A stretch of DNA of 44,309 nt from Lentilactobacillus parafarraginis DSM 18390 = JCM 14109 (GCF_001435895.1 NZ_AZFZ01000019.1:1-44309); one strand, 5' to 3'; numbered from the stretch's first letter, positions 29,395 through 39,062 are shown. The notes: generated from the letters alone by a model not told the origin. Program-made: numbers and translations.

Positions 29395-31626
29395 GTGGCT
29401 ACTAAAATTTGGACTGCTGATGCCGTTATCAAAAAGGTATCCGAATACATGAACGATGCGCATGTGAATATGGTCAAAAAAGCCTACGAGTTTGCGCGGG
29501 TTGCGCATCGCGACCAAATGAGACAATCAGGAGAACCCTACATCACCCATCCGATTCAAGTGGCCGGGATTCTTGCCGATCTTCATATGGACCCTGAGAC
29601 CGTCTCAGCTGGGTTTCTTCACGACGTGGTTGAAGATACCGGCGTTGAGCTAAGTGACGTTCAGGAGCTGTTTGGCCACGATGTCGCCCTAATTGTTGAC
29701 GGGGTTACGAAGTTATCGAAAATTAAGTATAAATCAAGCGAAGAACGGCTGGCTGAAAATCACCGTAAGTTGCTTCTGGCAATGTGTCAGGATATTCGGG
29801 TCATGATTGTCAAGCTGGCTGATCGATTGCACAATATGCGGACTTTAAAGTCCCTGCGGCCAGATAAACAGCGGCGCATTGCCAAGGAAACCCTTGAAAT
29901 CTACGCGCCAATCGCTGACCGTTTGGGGATTGGGACCATTAAATGGGAACTTGAAGATATTTCGTTACGCTATCTCAATCCGCAACAGTATTACCGAATT
30001 GTTCACTTAATGAACTCCCGGCGTGATCAGCGGGTTGATTACATCCAAAAGGCCATCAGCGAGGTTAAATCCGCGATTGCTGATTTGGATATCAAAAGTG
30101 AAATCTACGGCCGACCAAAGCACATCTATTCGGTTTACAAAAAGATGGTTGAGAAGCACAAGCAATTCAGCCAGATATATGATTTGCTGGCAATTCGGGT
30201 CATTGTTGAGTCAATCAAGGATTGTTATGCGGTTTTGGGGGCCATTCATACGGAGTGGAAGCCGATGCCCGGCCGCTTTAAAGATTACATTGCAATGCCC
30301 AAGGCAAACATGTACCAGTCGCTGCATACAACCGTGATTGGACCCGAAGGCAAACCTTTGGAGGTGCAAATTCGAACTGAAGAAATGCACCGAGTGGCTG
30401 AATTTGGTATTGCTGCTCACTGGGCTTACAAAGAGGGGATCACCAACGGCGTTAAGACCAGCCAGGACAATAATAAATTAAACTGGTTTAAACAGATTAT
30501 TGAACTGCAGGAAGACACCGATGATGCCGCCGACTTTATGGACAGTGTCAAGGGTGAATTGTTTGGCGACCACGTCTATGTTTTCACCCCAAAGGGAGAT
30601 GTTTATGAGCTTCCTAAAGGAGCTGGCCCGCTGGATATGGCGTACATGATTCACACTGAAGTGGGTAACCATACCACCGGTGCGAAGGTTAATGGCAAGA
30701 TTGTTCCCCTGGATCATCAGGTGAAAACTGGTGATATTGTTGATATCATTACTTCCACCAGTTCATCCGGGCCCAGTCGCGACTGGGTGAAGATGGTTCA
30801 TACTAGGCGGGCACGAAACAAGATTAAGCAGTACTTTCGGCTTGCTGATCGGGAAAAGAACATTGAAAACGGCCGCAACATTGTCATTCGTAAGCTTCGT
30901 GATGAAGGATTTGATTCTCATAAGATTTTGACTCCCGACAACTTGGATCACGCGGCCAAGAATATGCATTACCAGCACGCTGACGACCTATTAGCTGCGA
31001 TTGGGTTTGGCGACGTTCAGCCCACCGGCGTGGTTAATCGGCTGACGGATGATGTCCGCGCTCGGCTGAAACGTGAGCGCCAGGATCAAGCTGAAAAAGA
31101 GGTGCTTGAAGAACACCAGACGATTTCGGAGAGCACTGAATCTAATAAGCAGCATAAGAAGGCCCGTAAGGCATCAAATGGCATTATGATTGAGGGCGTC
31201 GACAACCTGTTAGTTCGTTTAAGCCACTGCTGTACTCCCGTTCCCGGCGATAAAATTGTCGGCTACATTACCAAGGGCCGCGGGGTTTCCGTCCATCGAG
31301 TTGACTGCCCTAATATTGCTAAAGCCGAGCAGGAGGGCCAGCGATTGATTCAGGTTTCCTGGGCTAATGAGCCGGGCGATCGGACTATTTACTCAGCGAT
31401 TTTGACCGTTCAGGGATACAACCGGGCGGGTCTGTTAACGAACATCTTGAATGCTGTTAACAACGTCACCAAAACCGTTTCATCCGTCAATGGACAGGTT
31501 GATAATAACAAGATGGCGACAATTTCACTATCCGTTGGGATTCGTAATTTGGAACAGCTTGAGCGGTTAATCAACACCATCAAAAATATTCCGGATGTTT
31601 ATCTGGTTAAACGAAAATTCAGGTAA
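29395..31626 (+). CDS. rel: Bifunctional (p)ppGpp synthetase/hydrolase Rel
   Basis: Makes and degrades the stringent alarmone (p)ppGpp in answer to stalled, uncharged-tRNA ribosomes. The 743-aa product has an HD hydrolase domain (HDVVEDT with His76-Asp77), a synthetase domain with RPKHIYSVYKKM, RFKD at 294-297 and YQSLHTT, then TGS (about 392-450), a helical/zinc-finger-like part with HCCTPVPGD, and ACT (about 668-740). RFKD instead of the ExDD of mono-functional RelA, plus an intact HD, marks the two-way enzyme. The start is GTG at 29395; the ribosome binding site (AGAGAAGAG) is weak and somewhat distant. dtd follows 12 bp later. Confidence 0.96.
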   Translation: MATKIWTADAVIKKVSEYMNDAHVNMVKKAYEFARVAHRDQMRQSGEPYITHPIQVAGILADLHMDPETVSAGFLHDVVEDTGVELSDVQELFGHDVALIVDGVTKLSKIKYKSSEERLAENHRKLLLAMCQDIRVMIVKLADRLHNMRTLKSLRPDKQRRIAKETLEIYAPIADRLGIGTIKWELEDISLRYLNPQQYYRIVHLMNSRRDQRVDYIQKAISEVKSAIADLDIKSEIYGRPKHIYSVYKKMVEKHKQFSQIYDLLAIRVIVESIKDCYAVLGAIHTEWKPMPGRFKDYIAMPKANMYQSLHTTVIGPEGKPLEVQIRTEEMHRVAEFGIAAHWAYKEGITNGVKTSQDNNKLNWFKQIIELQEDTDDAADFMDSVKGELFGDHVYVFTPKGDVYELPKGAGPLDMAYMIHTEVGNHTTGAKVNGKIVPLDHQVKTGDIVDIITSTSSSGPSRDWVKMVHTRRARNKIKQYFRLADREKNIENGRNIVIRKLRDEGFDSHKILTPDNLDHAAKNMHYQHADDLLAAIGFGDVQPTGVVNRLTDDVRARLKRERQDQAEKEVLEEHQTISESTESNKQHKKARKASNGIMIEGVDNLLVRLSHCCTPVPGDKIVGYITKGRGVSVHRVDCPNIAKAEQEGQRLIQVSWANEPGDRTIYSAILTVQGYNRAGLLTNILNAVNNVTKTVSSVNGQVDNNKMATISLSVGIRNLEQLERLINTIKNIPDVYLVKRKFR

Positions 31627-31638
31627 GGAGACGATCCC

Positions 31639-32085
31639 TTGAGAGTTGTACTACAGCGTGTTAAGCATGCTTCAGTCAGCATTGATTCGAAGGTTCATGG
31701 CAAAATTGGAAGAGGATACGTGCTATTAGTCGGCGTTGCCGATAGTGACGGGGACGATGAGATTGCTTATCTGGCCCATAAAATTGATAAGCTGCGGATT
31801 TTTGAGGATGATGCTGATAAACTGAATTTAGATATTCACGCCGTTCACGGGGCAATTTTGTCAATTTCTCAGTTCACACTGTATGCCGATACCAAGAAGG
31901 GCAACCGGCCAAGCTTTACGAAAGCCGGCGCTCCCGACCATGCCAATCAGATCTATGAACGATTTAATGATCGTTTGCGGGAAGCCGGTCTGGACGTCCA
32001 GACTGGGATTTTTGGTGCCGATATGCAAGTTGAGCTACAGAATGACGGTCCCGTGACGATCATTTTTGATACGGATCATCGATAG
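31639..32085 (+). CDS. dtd: D-aminoacyl-tRNA deacylase
   Basis: Hydrolyses D-amino acids (and glycine wrongly on tRNA-Ala) from tRNA. The 148-aa product has the Dtd signatures SQFTLYAD at 77-84 and GPVT at 137-140, the latter being the Gly-cisPro motif that gives chiral proofreading. The start is TTG, 6 bp after AAGGAGA, with [13 protein letters not shown] as in the family. It follows rel by 12 bp, the conserved Firmicute pair. Confidence 0.95.
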   Translation: MRVVLQRVKHASVSIDSKVHGKIGRGYVLLVGVADSDGDDEIAYLAHKIDKLRIFEDDADKLNLDIHAVHGAILSISQFTLYADTKKGNRPSFTKAGAPDHANQIYERFNDRLREAGLDVQTGIFGADMQVELQNDGPVTIIFDTDHR

Positions 32086-32112
32086 GGCTGAATAGCAGTC
32101 GATTACTAATCA

Positions 32113-32150
32113 GGCTGAGGCAAAGCAATTATGTTGTCCCAGCCATTTTT
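32113..32150 (+). terminator. Weak terminator candidate after dtd
   Basis: GGCTG-A-GG (32113-32120) can pair with CCCAGCC (32138-32144) with a bulge and a long loop, followed by ATTTTT. Modest stability. Confidence 0.35.
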
Positions 32151-32163
32151 GGGGAGAAAACAC

Positions 32164-32808
32164 ATGATTAATCAATTATTTTGGGATTTTGACGGCACCC
32201 TGTTTAACACTTACCCGATGATGGTGGCCGCCTTTTCGCATGCCCTGCGTGAAATGGACATTGACGAGGTTGAAATTGATGCGCGTGACATTTATGTCAC
32301 CATGCGGCAACATGACGTTGGGACTGCCATTCGGAAGGCCGCCGCATTTTATGGTATCGATGAAGCAACGCTGCGAACTTTGAACAAGCGTTACCAAGTC
32401 GAAGCGGTTACAACTGCCCAGCCATTTTCCGGGGTTAAAGACGTGTTGGCGCTGGCCATAAATCAGGGGGGAGCCAATTATTTACTGACTCACCGTGATG
32501 ATCAGGCCAAGCAGTTATTAACAAAGTTTGATTTGTTGGATTTCTTCAGTGACTTTGTGACTTCCAACCAAAAGTTTCCCAGAAAGCCCAACCCGGCTTC
32601 CATCAATTGGTTAATCGATCATAATCACGTGGAACGCAAAAAAGCGATCATGATTGGTGATCGCAAGTTGGACGTGCAGGCCGGCAACAATGCCAACGTT
32701 GCATCTTGTTTATTTGATCCGGATGGCATTATTGTTGAAACTGGGCACCCAGACATTAAAGTGACTGAAATTAGCGACTTAATTCCGTGGCTCACTAAGC
32801 GGGATTAA
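32164..32808 (+). CDS. HAD-superfamily phosphatase (phosphoglycolate phosphatase-like)
   Basis: The 214-aa soluble protein has the HAD motifs: DFDGT at residues 8-12 (nucleophile Asp8), LLTHRDD as motif II, the conserved Lys in KPNP, and GDRKLDVQAG as motif IV. A cap domain lies between motifs I and II, as in PGP/beta-phosphoglucomutase-type enzymes. The substrate cannot be told. An earlier in-frame ATG (32131) adds 11 residues, but GGGGAG stands 8 bases before the ATG at 32164, which starts right at the fold. The stop overlaps the convergent fructosamine-kinase-like gene by 4 bp. Confidence 0.88.
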   Translation: MINQLFWDFDGTLFNTYPMMVAAFSHALREMDIDEVEIDARDIYVTMRQHDVGTAIRKAAAFYGIDEATLRTLNKRYQVEAVTTAQPFSGVKDVLALAINQGGANYLLTHRDDQAKQLLTKFDLLDFFSDFVTSNQKFPRKPNPASINWLIDHNHVERKKAIMIGDRKLDVQAGNNANVASCLFDPDGIIVETGHPDIKVTEISDLIPWLTKRD

Positions 32809-33647
32809 TACTTATCGAGAATCCGGTCAACCATTGGACCGTAAGTCTCCCCAAATAAATTGAGATGGGCCAATAAATAATTAAGCTGATACCAAGAAAT
32901 CCGCTCATCTAGGCCGGCGGTTAGGGGATAAACGGCGTTGTAGCCGTCGTAGAAGTCTTTGTAAAAGCCACCGAAAATGGTGGTCATGGCAATGTCAAGT
33001 TCCCGATCGCCGTAAAAGACATCCGGATCAATTAATATTGGCTTTCCAGACGCTTCAAACATGAAATTTCCTGCCCATAGATCGCCATGCAGTAAACTGG
33101 GGTGAACCTTGTGGGTGGCATAATACTGTTTAAACTGATCGCAGAGTGATTCAAAGTGGGTTTGCCGCCAATCATTCCAGCGGTTATTTTTTTTCGCCAA
33201 CTCAACTAATGGCTTTAACCGCTGGTTGAGATAAAAGGTGATCCAATCGCTTTGCCAGGTATTGACCTTTGGCAGCTTTCCGACGGTAAAATCATGGTCC
33301 AGACCAAACTGAGAGCGATGCTGCTGGTGAACTTTTGCGACCATCTTTCCAAGTTCATACTGACTGCCTTCACCAATATCGACCCAGTCTTGGATGAGGT
33401 AACCATCGCCATTAATTTCGCCGCTGGCAACAACCGTTGGCGTATTGGAGACTTGCCCCAATAGTTTGAGGCCCTCAACTTCATGGTCAAAGAATTTCTT
33501 TCCCCGGGCAGGCTGAACCTTCATGAAATAGTGGTGATTGTCAGTCCTGAGGGAATATGAATCATTGATGTCACCGCCGGAAACCGGTTGAATTGCGTTC
33601 ACCGGTTCAATTGGCAACTGTGCGAGCCATTTTTCATCAACTGCCAT
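32805..33647 (-). CDS. Fructosamine-kinase family protein
   Basis: Family of aminoglycoside-phosphotransferase-like kinases that phosphorylate ketosamines on glycated proteins, allowing deglycation; bacterial members are also small-molecule kinases. The 280-aa product has GGDINDSY near 24-31 (nucleotide loop), the Lys in FMKV near 43, the catalytic loop HGDLWAGN at 187-194, and LIDPD at 205-209 (metal-binding Asp), followed by GDRELDIAM. The frame is open further upstream into the amidase gene, but GGAGATC lies before the ATG at 33647 and that fits the family. It starts 13 bp after the amidase stop, so the two form an operon. Substrate unknown. Confidence 0.9.
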   Translation of the reverse strand: MAVDEKWLAQLPIEPVNAIQPVSGGDINDSYSLRTDNHHYFMKVQPARGKKFFDHEVEGLKLLGQVSNTPTVVASGEINGDGYLIQDWVDIGEGSQYELGKMVAKVHQQHRSQFGLDHDFTVGKLPKVNTWQSDWITFYLNQRLKPLVELAKKNNRWNDWRQTHFESLCDQFKQYYATHKVHPSLLHGDLWAGNFMFEASGKPILIDPDVFYGDRELDIAMTTIFGGFYKDFYDGYNAVYPLTAGLDERISWYQLNYLLAHLNLFGETYGPMVDRILDKY

Positions 33648-33660
33648 TAATAAGATCTCC

Positions 33661-34503
33661 TTAGTGATTATTTTGAAAATAGGTTTGTAAACCGGCGACC
33701 ACGTCGGAAGCAAATTTTTCTTGGTAGGTTGGGCTTTGAATCGCCTTAAAGTCCTTATCGGTATTAATATATCCTCCTTCAATGAGGATGGCAGGTACTG
33801 AATTGTCCCGGATGACTAAGAAATTGCCGAATTCGGATCCCCGGTTTGTTAACTTGAGATTACTCAATTTGTGATCCACTGATTCAGCGAGCACTTTTGA
33901 TTGCCCGTCGTGATAATAATAACAGGTAAATCCGGACGCAGTGTTAGCCTGGTCAGATGAATCGAAGTGAAAGCTGACAAATGCATTGGCAGCTTTTGAT
34001 GTGGCCAGCTGTGGTCGTTGATAAAGGGCGACGGTCCGATCAGTGTCTCGAGTCATGACAACCTTTGCGCCCTTTTCTCGGAGCTTTTTAGCAACCAGTT
34101 TGGCAAATATTAACGTATAGGTCTTTTCTTCCTGACCGGTGGTGGAAAGGGCGCCTGAATCGCTGCCGCCATGCCCAGGATCCAGGACAATGGTGGCTTC
34201 CGATAATTTGGTAACCTTTTTAATATTGTTGTTGGTAACCAGCCAAGCCGCCACCCAGCCGATTGTTTTATGGTTGTAAATGACTTTAATCCAGTTATCT
34301 TTTCGGGTAATGACTTGGAGGCGTTGTCCCTGTTTGACCTTGGCCTTAACTGAGTAGGTGACCGAGGGGCCGGACCGAATGTTTAATTGATTTACTTTAA
34401 CGGTGACCGAGTTGGCATAAAGCGCCACAAATAACACCACAAACGTGACGACAATGGTGAGAATGGCGATTATCCAGCTGGTGTTTTGGGTCATTTTTCT
34501 CAT
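33661..34503 (-). CDS. N-acetylmuramoyl-L-alanine amidase with SH3b domain
   Basis: Peptidoglycan hydrolase that cuts the bond between muramic acid and L-alanine. The 280-aa protein has a membrane anchor or uncleaved signal (residues about 9-29), one bacterial SH3 domain (about 33-92, LNIRSGPSVTYSV and IGWVAAWLV), and an Amidase_3 catalytic domain. The zinc and catalytic residues are visible: DPGHGGSDSGA with His111, Glu125/126, FVSFHFDSS with His179, and ILIEGGYINT with Glu242. The ATG follows AGGAAG at 8 bases. It is divergent from hisS-aspS and followed by the fructosamine-kinase-like gene. Confidence 0.93.
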   Translation of the reverse strand: MRKMTQNTSWIIAILTIVVTFVVLFVALYANSVTVKVNQLNIRSGPSVTYSVKAKVKQGQRLQVITRKDNWIKVIYNHKTIGWVAAWLVTNNNIKKVTKLSEATIVLDPGHGGSDSGALSTTGQEEKTYTLIFAKLVAKKLREKGAKVVMTRDTDRTVALYQRPQLATSKAANAFVSFHFDSSDQANTASGFTCYYYHDGQSKVLAESVDHKLSNLKLTNRGSEFGNFLVIRDNSVPAILIEGGYINTDKDFKAIQSPTYQEKFASDVVAGLQTYFQNNH

Positions 34504-34538
34504 GAGTTTGACTTCCTGTCATTTTATCAAATAACTCC

Positions 34539-34568
34539 ATTATAAATAAACCTGCCAGGCAGTGCGAA
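34539..34568 (-). promoter_or_regulatory. Candidate promoter of the amidase gene
   Basis: Minus-strand TATAAT (34544 to 34539) with TTCGCA (34568 to 34563) at 18 bp. A CCTG-C-CAGG palindrome (34551-34559) lies in the spacer. Confidence 0.45.
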
Positions 34569-34642
34569 CTATTTATGCTTAAGTCATTTTAAAATTTTGG
34601 CAATCCTAATTCCCCCTTGACTTTTCGCCAGTCCTCAACTAA

Positions 34643-34651
34643 TGTTATAAA
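34643..34651 (+). promoter_or_regulatory. Extended -10 promoter of the hisS T-box leader
   Basis: TGTTATAAA (34643-34651) is an extended -10. TTGACT at 34617-34622 is too far for a standard -35. The transcript would start just ahead of T-box stem I. Confidence 0.45.
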
Positions 34652-34670
34652 CAGTTAAATAATCAACCGA

Positions 34671-34868
34671 TTAAAAAGATTAGTAGTTGAGCTGGTCAAT
34701 TGACAGAGAACGTTCACTCGCTGAAAGAACGTGGCCGACTTATCGAAGTGACACTTTTTATAAACAATGGTAATAGCTAATGCTATTCGCGCGAGCGTTA
34801 TCCTAGAGTAATTATTAAGGTGGTACCGTGCAATGCACCCTTGTCTTTGGACAGGGGTCTTTTTTTTC
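34671..34868 (+). ncRNA. T-box riboswitch leader of hisS-aspS
   Basis: Stem I can be read from TTAAAAAG (34671-34678) pairing with CTTTTTA (34754-34760). The specifier loop has the S-turn halves AGTA (34682-34685) and GAA (34745-34747). Above it are an AGAGA segment (34705-34709) and a distal hairpin ACGTTC/GAACGT with GCTG in the loop. GACAC at 34750-34754 occupies the specifier position and holds GAC (Asp) overlapping CAC (His). A hairpin AATAGC/GCTATT (34772-34787) is stem III-like. The T-box core TTAAGGTGGTACCG lies at about 34815-34828. This almost fills the 389 bp between the amidase and hisS. Confidence 0.93.
34837..34867 (+). terminator. T-box regulated terminator
   Basis: ACCCTTGTC (34837-34845) pairs with GACAGGGGT (34850-34858), one T-G pair, with a 4-base loop and eight or more T. 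Its left arm competes with the antiterminator formed with the T-box core. Confidence 0.9.
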
Positions 34869-34892
34869 GGAATTTAATTGGGAGGAAACATC

Positions 34893-36185
34893 ATGAGATA
34901 TCAACGACCAAAAGGAACGGCTGATATTTTGCCTGAAGAGGCCAAAAAATGGACGTACGTTGAAGAGACAGCCAGAATGCTCTTTAACGATTATCGTTAT
35001 CAGGAAATCCGAACGCCGATGTTTGAAAGTTTTGACGTCTTTTCCAGAACCTCTGGCGATACATCAGATGTCGTGACTAAAGAAATGTATGATTTCAAGG
35101 ATAAGGGTGATCGGCACATCAGCCTGCGTCCTGAAGGAACCGCTGGCGTTGTCCGGGCCTTTGTTGAGAATAAACTCTACGGCCCAGAACACCAACGTCC
35201 CGTGAAGGTCTTCTACATGGGGTCCATGTTCCGCTATGAGCGGCCCCAATCTGGTCGCCAACGGGAGTTTCATCAAATCGGGGTTGAAGCTTTCGGCAGC
35301 GATGAGCCGGAATTGGACGTTGAAGTCATTGCAATGGGAATGGACCTCCTATCACATTTTGGCTTGAAAGACATTCGATTGGAAATCAACAGTTTGGGTG
35401 ATAAGCAGTCACGAGATGCCTATCGCCAGGCACTCATTGACTACCTGGATCCCCACTTTGATGAGTTGAGTGAAGATTCGCAAACCAGACTTCATAAAAA
35501 CCCGTTGCGGGTGCTTGACAGCAAGGATAAGCACGATCAAGAAATCGTTAAGGATGCGCCATCAATCCTTGACTACTTGGATGATGAATCCAAAGCCCAT
35601 TTTGATCGCGTCAAACAGCTGCTTGACGCCCTGGGAATTAAATACGTGATTGACCCGGATATGGTTCGCGGGCTTGATTATTACACCCACACAATCTTTG
35701 AAATCATGGTTGATTCCAAGGCGCTGGGTGAAGGTTACACCACCATTTGTGCCGGCGGTCGTTATAACGGGCTGGTTGAACAGCTGGGCGGCCCAGAAAT
35801 GCCTGGAATCGGCTTTGGCCTTGGAATGGAGCGCCTGATGCTGTTAATGGATGCCCAGAACGTGAAGTTCCCAGTTCTTGATCAGCTGGATGCCTACGTT
35901 GTTGGTATTGGTGAACAAACCAGCGTTGAAACCCTCAAGGTTGTTCAAGCGTTGCGGGCAAATGGCTTTGCTGCTGATCGTGACTATCTGGATCGCAAGC
36001 CAAAGGCCCAGTTTAAATCCGCAAACAAATTGAACGCCCAATATACGATTACCATTGGCGAAAGTGAGCTGGCTTCTCACACCGCCAACGTGAAATCAAT
36101 GGCCTCCGGAACGGAAATTAACGTGCCAATGACTGAAATTTTGGCGGATTTTGATGCCGTCATCACAAAAAATTTTAACGACTAA
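34893..36185 (+). CDS. hisS: Histidyl-tRNA synthetase
   Basis: Charges tRNA-His. The 430-aa class II product has motif 1 in the N-terminus, motif 2 [22 protein letters not shown] (in parts), the histidine signatures [12 protein letters not shown] and [10 protein letters not shown], motif 3 [11 protein letters not shown], and a C-terminal anticodon-binding domain (AYVVGIGEQ onward). A TTG at 34878 is in frame but precedes GGGAGGAAAC, the ribosome binding site of the ATG at 34893; [16 protein letters not shown] is the family start. Expression depends on the T-box leader. aspS follows 14 bp later. Confidence 0.97.
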   Translation: MRYQRPKGTADILPEEAKKWTYVEETARMLFNDYRYQEIRTPMFESFDVFSRTSGDTSDVVTKEMYDFKDKGDRHISLRPEGTAGVVRAFVENKLYGPEHQRPVKVFYMGSMFRYERPQSGRQREFHQIGVEAFGSDEPELDVEVIAMGMDLLSHFGLKDIRLEINSLGDKQSRDAYRQALIDYLDPHFDELSEDSQTRLHKNPLRVLDSKDKHDQEIVKDAPSILDYLDDESKAHFDRVKQLLDALGIKYVIDPDMVRGLDYYTHTIFEIMVDSKALGEGYTTICAGGRYNGLVEQLGGPEMPGIGFGLGMERLMLLMDAQNVKFPVLDQLDAYVVGIGEQTSVETLKVVQALRANGFAADRDYLDRKPKAQFKSANKLNAQYTITIGESELASHTANVKSMASGTEINVPMTEILADFDAVITKNFND

Positions 36186-36199
36186 GGAGAGATTGTGAA

Positions 36200-37987
36200 A
36201 TGAAGCGAACAACATACGCTGGTTTGGTTAATGAGGACCTGATCGGCCAAGAAGTTGTCTTAAAAGGATGGGTCCAAAAACGTCGGGACCTTGGTGGTTT
36301 GATCTTTATCGAACTACGAGACCGTGAAGGAATTGTTCAATTAGTATTCAGTGAAGAATTCGGTAAGGATGCGCTCGCCGTTGCGGACAAGCTCCGGGGT
36401 GAATACGTTGTTGAAGCCAGGGGCAAGGTTGTTGCCCGCGCCGACAAAGAAATCAACCCGAAGATGAAAACGGGTAAAATTGAAGTTGATATCACTGAGG
36501 CCAAAATTTTAGCAGCTTCTAAAACGCCGCCATTTTACATTGAAGATGGCATCAACGTTTCAGAAGATTTAAAACTGAAGTATCGCTACTTGGATCTCCG
36601 CCGGCCGGAAATGCAGGCTAATATTTTATTGCGAAACCGAATTATTCAATCAATTCACAGCTTCTTTGACGGTGAGGGCTTCATTGACATTGAAACGCCG
36701 ACGCTTACCAAGTCAACTCCTGAAGGTGCCCGGGATTATCTGGTGCCGTCACGGGTTTATCCTGGTCAGTTTTACGCGTTACCACAGTCTCCCCAACAAT
36801 TTAAGCAAATGTTGATGGGGGCTGGATTTGATAAGTACTATCAAATTGCGCGGTGTTATCGGGATGAAGACTTACGTGGTGACCGTCAGCCTGAATTTAC
36901 CCAAATTGATATGGAAATGTCATTTGCCGATCAGGAAGAAATCATGGACGTTACCGAAGGCTTTATTGCCAAGGTCATGAAGGATGCAATGGGCAAGGAT
37001 GTTAAGCTGCCGTTCAAACGGATGGACTGGGATGAATCAATGGCCCGCTTTGGGACTGACCAGCCAGATGTTCGTTTTGGCATGGAACTCAAAGATCTGT
37101 CCGATATCATGAAGGACGTTGACTTCAAAGTCTTCTCCGGGGCAGTTAAGGATGGCGGCCAAGTAAAAGCGATTGCCGTTCCCGGTGGGGCTGAAAAGTA
37201 TTCCCGTAAGGATCTTGATCAGTTTGCCAAGTATGTTGAACGTTTTTGCGCTAAGGGGCTGGCTTGGCTGAAAGTCACCGAAGATAGCTTTAACGGGCCA
37301 ATCGCTAAGTTCTTTAAGGATGCCGATCTGCGGGCCAAAATTCTTGAGAAAGCCGACGCTAAGCCGGGCGATCTGTTATTGTTCGCTGCTGACAATAGCC
37401 GAATTGTTGCGGACACTCTGGCCTATCTGCGGGTTGAAATTGCCAAGGAACAAAACATGATTGATGAGTCGAAGTTCGCATTCCTTTGGATTGTGAACTG
37501 GCCACTGTTCCACTGGGATGTTGACTTGAAGCGCTACGTGGCAGCCCATCATCCATTTACCATGCCCAATGAAGACGATGTTCACTATCTCATGAACGAT
37601 GATGAGGATCCACACAAGGCTTACGCCCAGAGCTATGACATCATTCTAAACGGTCTCGAGTTGGGTGGCGGTTCCATTCGTATTCATACCCGCGCCTTGC
37701 AGGAACGCATGTTTAAGGCCCTTGGATTCACCAAAGAGAGTGCCGAAGCCCAATTTGGCTACTTCCTGAATGCACTTGATTACGGATTTCCGCCTCATGG
37801 TGGTCTGGCAATTGGGTTGGATCGATTTGTTCGCCTACTTGCTGATCGCGATAATATTAGAGACGTCATTGCCTTTCCTAAGAACTCAAAGGCTGTTGAA
37901 CCATTAACCAGCGCACCATCACCAGTTGCCAATAAACAATTGGATGATTTGGGAATTTTCGTTGCGGATCAGGATAAGAAGCAGTAA
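36200..37987 (+). CDS. aspS: Aspartyl-tRNA synthetase
   Basis: Charges tRNA-Asp; some relatives lacking asparaginyl-tRNA synthetase use it for tRNA-Asn too. The 595-aa bacterial-type product has the N-terminal OB-fold anticodon domain ([25 protein letters not shown], in parts, about 20-45). The class II core has motif 2 [20 protein letters not shown], the GAD insertion (about 290-410), and motif 3 [14 protein letters not shown] near 530-543. The ATG at 36200 follows AAGGAGA. It is co-transcribed with hisS under the T-box. Whether it is discriminating cannot be told here. Confidence 0.97.
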   Translation: MKRTTYAGLVNEDLIGQEVVLKGWVQKRRDLGGLIFIELRDREGIVQLVFSEEFGKDALAVADKLRGEYVVEARGKVVARADKEINPKMKTGKIEVDITEAKILAASKTPPFYIEDGINVSEDLKLKYRYLDLRRPEMQANILLRNRIIQSIHSFFDGEGFIDIETPTLTKSTPEGARDYLVPSRVYPGQFYALPQSPQQFKQMLMGAGFDKYYQIARCYRDEDLRGDRQPEFTQIDMEMSFADQEEIMDVTEGFIAKVMKDAMGKDVKLPFKRMDWDESMARFGTDQPDVRFGMELKDLSDIMKDVDFKVFSGAVKDGGQVKAIAVPGGAEKYSRKDLDQFAKYVERFCAKGLAWLKVTEDSFNGPIAKFFKDADLRAKILEKADAKPGDLLLFAADNSRIVADTLAYLRVEIAKEQNMIDESKFAFLWIVNWPLFHWDVDLKRYVAAHHPFTMPNEDDVHYLMNDDEDPHKAYAQSYDIILNGLELGGGSIRIHTRALQERMFKALGFTKESAEAQFGYFLNALDYGFPPHGGLAIGLDRFVRLLADRDNIRDVIAFPKNSKAVEPLTSAPSPVANKQLDDLGIFVADQDKKQ

Positions 37988-38006
37988 TATTTTCATTTGA
38001 TCATTG

Positions 38007-38058
38007 AAGCGAGACGCGAGATAAGACATACTAATCTTATTGAGTGGCTTGCTTTTTT
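38007..38058 (+). terminator. Terminator after aspS
   Basis: AAGCGAG (38007-38013) pairs with CTTGCTT (38048-38054), continued inward by GATAAGA and TCTTATT, ending in six T. It is a long imperfect stem. Confidence 0.8.
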
Positions 38059-38115
38059 AATGAGCAAGTGATGACCAAATCGTAACTCTCTATTCAGATA
38101 TGAAAGGATCTTACT

Positions 38116-38991
38116 ATGGATGACGTTTCAAAATTAATGCGTCGACATACTTACGTGACGAAGGCGTCAACTTCGTTTATCTACGGTATTTTAGTCTCTA
38201 TTGCGGTTAACTTCTTTTGGACTCCTGGACACATCTATTCCTCTGGGATCACTGGGTTTGCTCAGTTATTGAACACAGTCAGCAGCCGCACATTTCCATT
38301 TACCATCTCAACTGGCCTCGGCTTGTTTCTGTTGAACATTCCGTTGTTCGTTTTGGCATGGCGTTCGATTGGGCGGGAGTTCACAATTTTTACTGTGATC
38401 ACCGTGTTTTTATCGAGTTTTATGATTCAACTGCTCAAACCCATCCCCTTAACCCACGACCCGATCATCTGTGCCATCTTTGGTGGGGCGGTTAATGGGT
38501 TTGGTACCGGAACCGCTTTGAAGAACGGCATTTCCACTGGTGGGTTGGACATCCTGGGGCTGGTCATTCGGGACCGAACGGGGCGCTCAATCGGGTCAAT
38601 CAACATCGCGTTTAATGTCATTATTGTATTAGCTGCCGGTTTTGCCTATGGGTGGCCTTACGCGCTTTATTCGACCCTGGGACTCATTGTAAACGCCAAA
38701 GTCATGGATATGACCTACACCAAGCAGCAGCGAATGCAGGTCATGATTATTACCAACCGGCCAAATACGGTGATTGACAGCGTTCAAAATCATTTGCGGC
38801 GGGGGATCACCATTGTGCATAATGCGGAAGGGGCATACCAACACGATGCCAAGACCATTCTGTTTACGGTCATTTCCCGTTATGAAATGGGGGAGCTCGA
38901 AGAAGCGTTGCTCGAATCCGATCCCAACGCGTTTGCCAGCATCTCCGATTCCGTTAAAATTTTGGGCCGATTTTATGAACCCAAGCCCTAG
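38116..38991 (+). CDS. YitT family membrane protein (DUF161/DUF2179)
   Basis: Integral membrane protein of unknown function, common in several copies in Firmicutes. The 291-aa product has about five to six hydrophobic segments between residues 15 and 195, including family-like GITGFAQLL, GTGTALKNGISTGGLDILGL and INIAFNVIIV. A cytoplasmic DUF2179 domain follows at about 205-290 (RRGITIVHNAEGAYQHDAKTILFTVISRYE, in parts). The ATG follows AAAGGA. It is a single gene between the aspS terminator and the teichoic acid cluster. A transport role is often supposed for the family but not shown by the sequence. Confidence 0.9.
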   Translation: MDDVSKLMRRHTYVTKASTSFIYGILVSIAVNFFWTPGHIYSSGITGFAQLLNTVSSRTFPFTISTGLGLFLLNIPLFVLAWRSIGREFTIFTVITVFLSSFMIQLLKPIPLTHDPIICAIFGGAVNGFGTGTALKNGISTGGLDILGLVIRDRTGRSIGSINIAFNVIIVLAAGFAYGWPYALYSTLGLIVNAKVMDMTYTKQQRMQVMIITNRPNTVIDSVQNHLRRGITIVHNAEGAYQHDAKTILFTVISRYEMGELEEALLESDPNAFASISDSVKILGRFYEPKP

Positions 38992-39062
38992 TTAATGGTC
39001 TCAAATCCCATGCCTACCCAATTCTAAAGATTTTTTAAGAAAGCCGTTCTGCAAATAGATTA

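Noticed and set aside
34748-34758. AAGTG-A-CACTT self-complementary sequence as a hairpin
   Set aside because: A one-base loop cannot form; the bases fit better as the T-box specifier region and the lower stem.
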